The position numbers and the translations under genes were made by a program. From positions 372,001 through 436,000 of the forward strand of contig NW_020194521.1 in assembly GCF_002865645.1 (NCBI RefSeq): DNA of 64,000 nt, written 5' to 3'. Shown piece after piece: positions 10,857-19,489 of the stretch. Every line of letters begins with the position of its first letter. Position 1 is the first letter of the stretch. The notes below the pieces were generated by a model. It did no database searches. It had not been told where the DNA came from and saw only the letters and a list, made by a program, of their open reading frames with translations. The DNA comes from Hyaloscypha bicolor E. Taxonomy: Eukaryota > Ascomycota > Leotiomycetes > Helotiales > Hyaloscyphaceae.

Positions 10857-13039
10857 TCAACGTCTGCCTCTCCATCCCACCCTGCCAATCCCTTCAGCCC
10901 TAACACCCAAGCCCCGCATCTCATCCGCATCCACCACCCCCCTTCCGTCAAAAACCCACTTCGGCTTCTGCAAATGATACGCGATCCGCGCCCAATCCAG
11001 CTTATCCTTCATATTTCCCTCTTTACTCAGCACAACAGTCTTCTCCAGCTCATCTCCCAATTCCCCAGCACACAGTTTGCATTCCTCTCCACATTCTTGC
11101 TCAGTCTCAAATCTTTGCAATGGGTCGTCGACCGCAAAGGTGGAGGTGAGGAATTTTTGAAGTTGGAGGATCTCGGATTCCGTGGGTTCGAGACGGGCGA
11201 AGGGCCGTGGGTCAACTGGTCCTTTCTTCGACGCGGGTTTTGATTTAGGGACGAGGGTTGGTGATGAGTTCGAGGATGAAGGCGAGGTTTTAAACTCATC
11301 GCACTCCGTCATGATCAGCACGGCATGAGCATCTGCACACGCGGCGTATGCATCAGCGTAGACCTCAATACTGCCACCATTTTCCTTTAGCACCTCCTTC
11401 CCTACCAGTTTACCGATCTCGGCTTTGACGGTAGCGGGGTCGCAGCAGGGGTCAAAGACAGCGAGTTCGCGGGGACAGTCTTCGAGAAGAATCTTGATAC
11501 ATTCTAAAGCGGGACTTTCGCGGGTATCGTTTGTGTCTTTCTTGAATGCGTAGCCGAGGATTGCCAATTTCTTGCCAACGATAGTGTTGTTTAGACAGCG
11601 AACCGCTCTCCGTACAAAGCGCTCGCGTTGCCAGACATTGACGCTCAGGACACCAGTCCAGTATTCTGCCACTTCGTGCAATCCTAGGCTTTCTGCAAGG
11701 TACACCAGACTCAGGACATCTTTCCGAAAACAGCTTCCGCCAAACCCGATCCCGGCTTTCAGGTACTTGTCCCCGATCCGCGGATCCATGCCAACGCTCT
11801 GCGCGACCTCGGAGATATCGGCCCCTGTCGCTTCGCAGATGGCAGAGATTGAGTTTATTGATGAGATGCGCTGGGCGAGCATGGCATTTGCGACGAGTTT
11901 CGAGAGTTCCGAGGACCAGGTGTTCATTGTTACTATCCGGTTTCTCGGTACCCAGGAGCCATACACGGAAGCTAGAGTCTCGGCTGCGCGGCGGCCGGCA
12001 GAGGTGGATGAGGAGCCGATTATTACGCGGTCCGGGGAGAGTAGGTCGGTAATTGCTGTGCCTGCGGCTAGGAACTCGGGATTGGAGAGGACTTCGAAGG
12101 ATTGGGTTGGGCGGTGGACTTTGAGCTGTACATTATTAGGCAGGTTCTTGAGATGGGGGGAAAGGGCTTACTGTGTCTTGGATGAGCTCTGCCGTTCTAC
12201 AAGGTACTGTACTCTTTTCTACGAGGATTGCCCCGGGCTTGGCGTGGATGGCTATTTCTCTCGTCACGGCTTCCAGAGCTGTAAGATCTGTTGCCTTCCC
12301 GGAACCCATTCCCCGCGTTTTTGTAGGTGTATTGACAGCAATGAGTACGATATCTGCCTCGCTGATTGTTTTCGAGATCTCGGTAGAGAAGAAGAGGTTC
12401 GGTACACGTGCTTGGATTGCGATTTCGTCTCTGTGGTCTCCGCATTGACTTTCGCATTCTGAAGTGGAGGAGCTCGCAGAGGACATGCTGTCTAGGGAAT
12501 CGGAACGTGTGGCTTCATTGTAAAAGGAGCATGCTTTCGAGCCATCTCGCGCGATTCTGAGGATTTCGTACAGGCCTGGTTCGTAGATTGGGAGGTGCTT
12601 CGTCTTCCACTGCTTGATTCGGACTGGATCTCGGTCCACGACTGTGACATTGATATGGGGGTTTTGGAAGGCCATTACGGCTGCTGTAGGACCACCTATT
12701 GAAGTGGTTAGCAGGAAAATAGTTTAACGTGCCCGCCAGGTCGCAAAATGGTATGTCAAAATCATGTATAAACTCACCAACATATCCCGCCCCAACACAG
12801 CAGATATTATTCACCCCGGCTCCGCTCGCCCTCATCGCTGCATCCAGAGATGTACTGCTCGTTCTTTGCTTGCCCCGCCCCGAAGCAGCATCTTCCAACG
12901 CATCCTGCAGCTTCAACGCCTGCAAGACAGGGCTGAAAGTCAAGCTGCCATCCGGAGTCGTAGGCGCAGTCGAGATATCGAGGAGGCCATCCTCAGACGC
13001 GTCGATATTCGACGAAGGTATTGAGGGATGTCTGTACAT
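10857..13039 (-). CDS. UDP-glucose 6-dehydrogenase, long fungal form
   Basis: The enzyme oxidises UDP-glucose to UDP-glucuronate with 2 NAD+ in the cytosol. Exons 12778-13039, 12172-12695 and 10857-12125 (minus) join in phase to 684 aa. The first in-frame ATG is at 13039 (MYRHPSIPSSN). Motifs: CCVGAGYVGGPTAAVMAF (Rossmann NAD site, about residue 82), VDRDPVRIKQW, IAVNTPTKT, EKSTVPCRT, LSNPEFLAAGTAI, GIGFGGSCFRKD (catalytic Cys near residue 394), LGYAFKKDTNDTRESPA. It is about 200 residues longer than ordinary family members. The extra parts are an N-terminal extension of about 80 residues, a Ser-rich insert (SDSLDSMSSASSSTSECES) inside the NAD domain, and a long C-terminal tail after the TECDEFK segment. 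The glycosyltransferase lies head to head 1.1 kb away. It may be a paralogue of the housekeeping enzyme. Confidence 0.92.
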
Positions 13040-14140
13040 TTTTGCAGGTGTTATGCGGCCGTCACGCAAGAGATTTTGGGAGAATTGAGGTATGTACTGC
13101 TTCTTTTGCCTTTGTCAGCCGTAAACACCAGCAGCGGAAGATTGCAGGCCCTGACCTTGAAACCTGGAGCCCATGAAGCTCCGAAGACTTCACGGGATTG
13201 AGACGCGTGGCGAAATGATCCAGCAGGTGAGAATCACGCGAAGGAGTGCCCGTCTAGATCATTTTCCGTTGGTGTGTTGCAGCCGTTTGCTCGCGGCAGG
13301 AACGCGCCGTGACGAGGAAGGTACTGAAGTGAAGTGTGTCTTGACGCAACAACAAAGAGGATGAAAGTGAAACTAGAAGTCTGCAGCAAAATAAAGATCT
13401 CACTCACCGATGCAGCACAGGTCTACGGAAGAACGGAAAATGGAGTCAGCGGCTGTAGCGACATACCACCGACGAGTGGTGACCGCAAGCCATGTCCCTC
13501 TTCTCCTCCTGGCCTGGCCCTCCAGCCAGCAGCAGCTGAGCAGGATGATCCGCATCACAAGGCCGAAGAATGCCGAGGTGTAGGTAGCCTGTGCAGTGTG
13601 CACCAGGTGTTTTGAGCATGTAGATGTCAGCTGGGGGCCAGTAGAATGGCACACGTTGGCCAAGGCTGTGGCAGACAGATTGCGACGGCGACGGCGACGG
13701 CGACGGCGATGGTGAAGAGAAGTGTGGTGGGGGAGCGGAGATGTCGCTGGTGTTGGTGAGAGGAGAATTCGTCCGTCAGCCTCGCGGCCACTGATTTGCC
13801 CCACGTGGGTTCGTGAGGGGACCACGCTGCACTCGCGCTGGAACACGGCTGTGGGTTTGTACGGGAGGCCACCAATCGCAGGCCTGTATTCTCAACGAGA
13901 CGCGGAGCAGGCCATCGCCTGGCTCGGATGTCTTGGTGGGGGGGGAGGGGCACTGGTCATCCCTGGCAGCTCCATGGCAATGGCACGCTGGCAAATGGGG
14001 GCGAGTCACGCAGCCTCCGATAAATGGAGAGTCTGTCGCGATAAAGGGCCAAAAGGCCCTCTTATCGCCGGAATCAATGAGGGGCTACCCCTCTACTGCC
14101 CCTCTGTTGCCCTGCATTGTGTTTACGCTCTGCCCATAAC
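13040..14140. promoter_or_regulatory. Shared divergent promoter region of the dehydrogenase and glycosyltransferase genes
   Basis: About 1.1 kb lies between two outward-facing ATGs. It includes a GCGACG tandem repeat at 13682-13711 and a G-run at 13936-13948. Co-regulation of the two genes is inferred from layout only. Several overlapping frames on both strands have no domain. Confidence 0.5.
13682..13711. repeat. (GCGACG)n hexanucleotide microsatellite
   Basis: About five units of GCGACG, the last one changed to GCGATG. It lies in the divergent promoter region and probably varies in length between strains. Confidence 0.85.
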
Positions 14141-15646
14141 ATGGAAATCTCGCCAGGAGAAAACACCTCCAGCCCCCTCGAATTCCCCTCCATCCTCAAA
14201 GGCAAAAAACTGCTCCTCGCAACAGAGTCCTTTGGCCCAGTCAACGGCGTTAGCAGAACAACTCTCAATCTCGTCACCTACCTGCGCAGCAAGGGCGTGG
14301 ACGTCGCTGTCGTCGCGCCGGAGATCAGCACCGGCTCTGATTCGACGCACGTCGGCACCACAAACACAAACCCAGATCACATTGAAGTCCGCCTTCAAGG
14401 CTATCCTCTGCCTTACAACCCCGAACTCTCTGTCGTTTACCCCGTCCGCCTCTCTCAACTGTACGCAAGGACTTTTCAAGGCCCACCAGATCTCATATAT
14501 CTTGCGAGTCCGGCGAGTTTGGGATTTCAGGTCCTGTTGCAGTTGAGACAGCAGCAGAATCCTGTACCGGTGTTGCTTAATTTTCAGACGGATTTGAGTG
14601 GATATTGTGAGATTCTCTTTCCTCGCCCGCTGGATCATTGGGCGGTATGGGTTTTCCGCTCTGTTCAAGGATATTTGTTCCGCCATCCCTCGGTGCGGAC
14701 GGTCTTCTATCCCTCGCTATTCGTCCGGAAATATCTTGAGAAGGCTGGCGTTCAAGATGGGAAAATGATGAATCTCAGAAGAGGTGTGAACTGCGAGATG
14801 TTCAACCCTGCGAAGAGAACGGAGAGTATGAGGAAACAGCTGGCGCCGAACGGAGAGCTGATTCTGACCTGTGTCTCCCGCTTGGCGCCGGAGAAAGGCT
14901 TCGAGTTCTTGAGTGAAGTGGTCAAGAAGTTGGATGAGCGGGGCTTCGCATTCAAGCTTCTCGTTGTAGGAGGGAACAAGAATCTGGAGGTGGTAAAGAA
15001 GATCAAGGATATGTTCGGGCACCTGAACGACGAGGGGAAGGTGACGTTCACCGGGATGCTGAAGGGCGAGGAGTTGGCGAGAGCGTATGCCGTCGGCGAT
15101 CTATTCCTTCACTGCTCGATCACAGAGACCTTCGGCTTGGTTGTATTGGAATCGATGGCGAGCGGCGTCCCGGTCATCGCTCGAGACGAAGGAGGCCCAA
15201 GTGAGATAGTCGCGGACGGGAAATCTGGATACCTAGTCGCACCCCAAGACCTGGAAACTTTCGTCGAGAAAGTCCTGAAATTAGGCAACGACGCCCAACT
15301 TCGAGAGCAGATGGCGATGGAGTCGCGGAAGATGGCCGAGGATGCAACTTGGGAGAAGATCAACAACCGAGTTGCGTGGAAACTCGCTGAAGCATTGGAG
15401 CATCAACCATGCCAACAACCAGCGCAGAGTAATAACGCTATCCCGAGTTATAGCTGGCTTTTCCTAAGCCCGGAGCTGAGAGGGTGGTTGATTAGTTTGA
15501 TTGTTGATATGAGGTTAGTGGGCGGCTTGGGCATTATTGTTGGTGTTTGGGGTGGATTGGTTATTACGTGGTTGCTGGTTCAGTCAAGTTTGTTTGTTCG
15601 AGCGAGGGCGCCTTGGGTAATAGCATTTGTGCGTGCGTTGATGTGA
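14141..15646 (+). CDS. Family-4 glycosyltransferase with C-terminal membrane anchor
   Basis: Single-exon gene of 501 aa starting at MEISPGENTS. The N-terminal Rossmann half begins KKLLLATESFGPVNGVSRTT and contains YPVRLSQLYARTF and NFQTDLSGYCEILFPRPLD. The C-terminal half has LTCVSRLAPEKGFEFL, LLVVGGNKNL, VTFTGMLKGEEL and the diagnostic E-x7-E motif ETFGLVVLE near residue 330, then SGVPVIARDEGGPSEIV. This pattern is closest to GT4 enzymes of the SQD2/glycolipid type (established family features). Residues of about 460-490 (GGLGIIVGVWGGLVITWLLV) form one long hydrophobic segment, suggesting membrane anchoring. It is divergent from the UDP-glucose dehydrogenase gene. Transfer of glucuronate from UDP-glucuronate to a lipid is a reasonable but unproven inference; donor and acceptor cannot be read from sequence. 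Confidence 0.9.
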   Translation: MEISPGENTSSPLEFPSILKGKKLLLATESFGPVNGVSRTTLNLVTYLRSKGVDVAVVAPEISTGSDSTHVGTTNTNPDHIEVRLQGYPLPYNPELSVVYPVRLSQLYARTFQGPPDLIYLASPASLGFQVLLQLRQQQNPVPVLLNFQTDLSGYCEILFPRPLDHWAVWVFRSVQGYLFRHPSVRTVFYPSLFVRKYLEKAGVQDGKMMNLRRGVNCEMFNPAKRTESMRKQLAPNGELILTCVSRLAPEKGFEFLSEVVKKLDERGFAFKLLVVGGNKNLEVVKKIKDMFGHLNDEGKVTFTGMLKGEELARAYAVGDLFLHCSITETFGLVVLESMASGVPVIARDEGGPSEIVADGKSGYLVAPQDLETFVEKVLKLGNDAQLREQMAMESRKMAEDATWEKINNRVAWKLAEALEHQPCQQPAQSNNAIPSYSWLFLSPELRGWLISLIVDMRLVGGLGIIVGVWGGLVITWLLVQSSLFVRARAPWVIAFVRALM

Positions 15647-16232
15647 GCATAGCGTTGTGGTGCATGGGTAAGATTTCAATTTTTTTTCGTTATATACCCT
15701 GATGCTTAATTCAATAGAAAGAAGAGATTATATCATTAGTCCTATGATTTGAGCTCACTGTTTGCATTCTGCTGAGCTTGATTCGATACTAGACATGGGA
15801 GGTGAGGGAGTGTGGCGGATGTCCCCCTTTTCTTCATTGGTCACGTGATATCCAAGTAGTTTCTTGTAGACTTCGCTCATACCTCTCTGTTCGCAATTCT
15901 CAGTATGCTCAAGTCAGCCCCACACATTCTTAGAGTTTCTAATTGGCCTGGACCTAGGCACACTCACCCCTCCGCCACCCCTTGCAAGATGTGGTGCCTC
16001 TTACTTCATGTCGCACCTCAATATATTCTCCTTCCTAGAACGCCCTACAACAACTACCACTCTTCCTTTAGTTCACACAACCAATTCCTCAACTATGACG
16101 TATACTCAAATTACCTATCCCACTGCAACGCCCAACCAGTGTGTCAAATGAATAGATTAGATTAGAATACTGGCTAGTAATCTAATTTATTCATCAAAAA
16201 TACCCACTAATTATATTCTAATCAGATTCTAA
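15647..16232. other. Intergenic, no supported gene
   Basis: The glycosyltransferase 3' region with a T-run at 15678-15686. A plus-strand frame at 15905-16165 is low complexity and has no domain. AT-rich sequence with ATTAGATTAGAATA-like motifs begins at about 16145 and leads into the inverted repeat. Confidence 0.4.
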
Positions 16233-16238
16233 TTGAGG

Positions 16239-16481
16239 TAATCATGAATATTCATGAATACTTTGATTACTATACACGTGACTGTCTCACGTGATATACT
16301 AACCTAATTAGGTATGGCTCCCGATCTAGCATCGTCTTTGCAAGGCTTTCGACCCACTAATTAGACAGCGAGGTGGCGCTAAGGAGACACTAGAGTGGGA
16401 TCTCTACTTAATTAGGCTAGCGTATCACGTGCAATGGTCACGTGCAGAGTAATCAAAGTATTCATGAATATTCATGATTAT
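16239..16481. repeat. Foldback/MITE-like inverted repeat with CACGTGA motifs
   Basis: The left arm 16239-16316 (TAATCATGAATATTCATGAA, then TACTTTGATTAC and CACGTGAC) pairs with the right arm 16402-16481 read on the other strand, with roughly 85% match by eye, around a loop of about 85 bp. Each arm holds CACGTGAC and a second CACGTGATA, then CTAATTA. A partial third copy of the outer motif (CATGAATATTCATGAATA) lies at 16541-16559. No coding capacity. This is typical of a MITE or foldback element. Confidence 0.75.
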
Positions 16482-16589
16482 ATATTCTAATCTAATCAAA
16501 TTATTTAAGCATTGCGGTAATTATATTCTATTCAAGCTAATCATGAATATTCATGAATATTCGGAATACCTTGATTACTTTTTTGACAC

Positions 16590-17378
16590 ACTGCGCCCAA
16601 CGAAGCATGAACCTATTTCTCGGCCATCCGGATCCAGAACCATTCAATTTCGGACGCCGAAGCCAAAGAGCTGGTGAAAGAGTGGAAATACGCCACCGGT
16701 GTCGATGTACAACGTTTTCAATAGCAGCCTATTGTGGCATCTTCAGGCCTGAGATTTGGATGTAGTTTTTTTCGCAGTACCTTAATCTCAATTCGGGAGA
16801 TGTGATTTTACTTCCGCTTACAAGAAAAAGAGCAACAGGAAATGAGGATGGGAACGGACAGACAGAAAATGTTTTACGGTGAATTCCGCGGGCTGACAAG
16901 AGGACTTGTTAACTAGATTCTTGGAGTCACATTCCAGTTAGTGTTGGGAGTACCAGCAGCTCTGTTTTCTCTGGGTTTCTCCTTTACAGCTGGAGTGGAT
17001 CGCCCAGAAGTGGCAAAAATAACGAGGAGTTACCGAACGTCGGGACAATATTTTTGGGGATTGGGATCGCGCCATTCCTTGTGAGGTTGGTTGGCTTGAG
17101 GAGTGTTATTAGTTCAAAGCAGCACGGAGGTATGTGACAAGATATTGTGCTGACTGACAACTGAGTTTACTTTTGTTGACACGGGCGTTGTTATCACTTG
17201 GGTGCTTTTGGCCGGGTTCCATACCGGGTTTGTGGCACGGGGAATGATAAAGATGAAGACATTTCTGATGCTTCTCTGGCTGGTCTTGCTGAACTTTGGC
17301 TTTTGTCTTCTGCCAGTGCTTTGTTACTTCTCAGAAAGCAGGCTTGAGGTGAAGACTTTGAAGAGGAAGGAGGATTGA
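16590..17378 (+). pseudogene. Frameshifted remnant of a membrane-protein gene
   Basis: Coding-like segments lie in different frames in order: SDAEAKELVKEWKYATGVD (about 16650-16705), MYNVFNSSLLWHLQA followed by TGA where Trp would fit (about 16703-16750), LGVTFQLVLGVPAALFSLGF (16920-16980) running to RTSGQYFWGLG, then in another frame APFLVRLVGLRSVISSKQHG (to about 17125). A possible intron GTATGTGACA...CTGAG follows. The end is TGVVITWVLLAGF...LLVLLNFGFCLLPVLCYF and EVKTLKRKED, stop at 17378. There are at least three hydrophobic spans. I do not recognise the family. The frame change near 17060 and the stop near 16747 suggest decay, although missed introns or sequence errors could explain part of it. 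Confidence 0.5.
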
Positions 17379-19017
17379 GTATTGAGGGATGAGTGTTGCG
17401 TGTGAAATCTTTCGCATAATATCAAGCAACACGGAACTGGTAAAATTAACTGCACTTTCTCGAATTTGCTCTTTCTAGTTAGCGAAGTATAATTTCAAGT
17501 AAAAGAAAAGTAAAAAACAGTAAGTAACAACAATCCCCATTTGAAAGGTTGCAAACCAAACTCGCTTATTAATGCGCACCCACACAGAGAACCAAAAAGG
17601 TCCTCATTCTAGCCTGTAGGAGACCAAAGTTGAGAGATCTCTCGATTTAAATCTTGTTCACCGCGTTTCATGAGCTCCTTAGCACTCTCCAACCATTAAC
17701 CGCCGACTTACCAACACCTTCAGCTCAGGCTTAACACAGCCACATGACCCACACCTCGCCTGCCGGCCTCCGCCACCCCCTGTCCAGATCAAACACCAAC
17801 ATCGAAGCTCAACTCAGAGCAACTTTCCCTACCCCGACAGCATACATCCAACAATCTAATATCTCCCTATTTCCAACCGCCAGAGGTTGACGATGTATTG
17901 ATTCGAGAGCTGTCAAGGAGGAGTGGGGCTGTCGGGATGTCTTGGGAGAGGCCGACAGTTTGTGTGGACACTGTCATATAAATGTTTGTGGTGATGGAGG
18001 GAACAGTTGACGGTAGACGAAGGGAAATTATGGGTGTCGTCTTGCTACAAGGCCACGGAGCGAAGTGTAGCTGTTTTGCCCAGCATTAACCTTGAAACCA
18101 AAATTGCAACTTAAAAAACCTAAGAAACTTCATTACTCTTAGATCAAGGCCAACGTGAAGACGGGCAGACTATATTACAGAACGAATATCTCATACTATC
18201 TATCGAATTAAACATTTTGGTACATAAGCCACAAAATGCGGGAAACTCACGCAGGAGACAGTGAGATGTCCTAGCAGAAAAGCCGTTTTGAAGGCTCAAA
18301 CTCTTGTATTTGGGAGAAGAAGACACCTCATAGTATTTTTTTTAACATTGGAGACCTATTGGCTCAATTTTGGAGTCAGAGTGGGCTCGAACAAACCTGC
18401 CATATTTTCCCCCGTAGCCCTCGCTTAAAATTGTCTTAGCGAGCCTACCCCTAAAGCAGCCGCTGAACCCCTCGCTGAATATTGGTGGCGTCAAAGCCAC
18501 AGCTGGAAGAAGAGCGCGACTCCACCAAACCTCGTTTACAATCACTTCCACAGTCTGTTGCTTACCATGTTTGGATCAGACTACGAGGTAGAAACCGAGC
18601 GTGGAACCCTGTATGGAGGTAAGGAGCCCACCACCCTTGTGAAATGTCCGTCTAACCTCTGCCTCTATATTAATATCTCTGCTCTCTCTCGTGTTAAGCG
18701 TTTTAAGCCAGAACGCAGTCGGAACCGAGGTGGTGAAGGCTCCGTGAGCAGATACCTACAACTTTCAAATCACGTGATTTAAACATTGCGAAAGTGGAAA
18801 AAGGGCAGTGTTACGCAAAATGAATGAATTTCTCAAGGATATTTGACATTAAATTATTCTGACTAATGTGTACCATCCATTGCCACTATCTTATCCGCAC
18901 TACAAAGTTCAAAGAATCCCGAACGCCATCCCAAATGCATATGTCCCGTCTCGCTAAACCCCCTTCAAATTCATCCCCTGTCAATCTCCCTCCCTTTCCT
19001 TCCATCGCCCCATCAAT
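17379..19017. other. Intergenic, no supported gene
   Basis: About 1.6 kb. Frames at 18144-18326, 18342-18551 (minus) and 18558-18782 (plus) are short and lack domains or splice partners. A palindrome AAATCACGTGATTTAAA lies at 18766-18782. Confidence 0.4.
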
Positions 19018-19239
19018 TTATTGCTGAGAAACAGTGACTGGCGCCCTGCTTGCCTGACCCTTCTTCAAGTACTCAACGCTCGGGTGGTAGTTCATGCCAT
19101 AGTATGCTTGGTATGCGGCGTTCACCTCCTTGTTGTGCTGCTTCACGGCACCGATGACTTTCTGTGCGACGTTCTTGAGGGAGCTGTGGCTGGAGGTGGA
19201 GTGTTGAGGAGCAGCTGAGATTTGGAGTGTGGATGCCAT
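19018..19239 (-). CDS. Small conserved fungal protein of unknown function (73 aa)
   Basis: Single exon from ATG at 19239 to TAA at 19018. The protein begins MASTLQISAAPQHSTSSHSS, then has a basic amphipathic stretch KNVAQKVIGAVKQHNKEVN and AAYQAYYGMNYHPSVEYL. It has no signal peptide or membrane segment. The look (Ser-rich start, K-x2-QKV-x-GAVK-x-H core, YYG) matches small fungal proteins I have seen without an assigned function; I cannot name the family. The upstream context supports a real, perhaps strongly expressed gene: a TATA-like GGATAAAAGG at about 19443-19452 and a C/A-rich leader of roughly 180 nt with many CAAC/ACAC tracts before ATG. Confidence 0.7.
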   Translation of the reverse strand: MASTLQISAAPQHSTSSHSSLKNVAQKVIGAVKQHNKEVNAAYQAYYGMNYHPSVEYLKKGQASRAPVTVSQQ

Positions 19240-19441
19240 TGCGATTGTGTTGTTTGTTTTGTTGGTTGGTTGTTTTGTGTGTGTAGAGCGAGGATGAATA
19301 GAGGAGTGATGTGATGTGCGGGTGTGTGTTTGCTGTATGGGTTTTGATGTGAGTGGATTGAGTTGTGTGAAGATGCTTTGATTTGAAGATTATGTGATGA
19401 TGTTCTGAATAGTGAACTGTACTTTGGACAGCGAAGGGCTC

Positions 19442-19454
19442 TCCTTTTATCCTC
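19442..19454 (-). promoter_or_regulatory. TATA-like element upstream of the small protein gene
   Basis: On the minus strand the sequence reads GAGGATAAAAGGA about 205-215 nt before the ATG, followed by a CA-rich leader. Position and context fit a core promoter. No experimental support. Confidence 0.45.
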
Positions 19455-19489
19455 CTCAAGTCGCCATAGAGTCAGGGATGAAAGATGAC

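Noticed and set aside
10621..11243. Plus-strand frames opposite the dehydrogenase C-terminus
   Set aside because: Antisense shadows of the conserved minus-strand coding exon.
13722..14546. 274-codon plus-strand frame overlapping the glycosyltransferase start
   Set aside because: Different frame from the GT4, which has clear motifs; the 5' part is GC-rich promoter sequence.
18342..18782. Short frames on both strands
   Set aside because: No domain, no introns, no promoter context; not distinguishable from chance.
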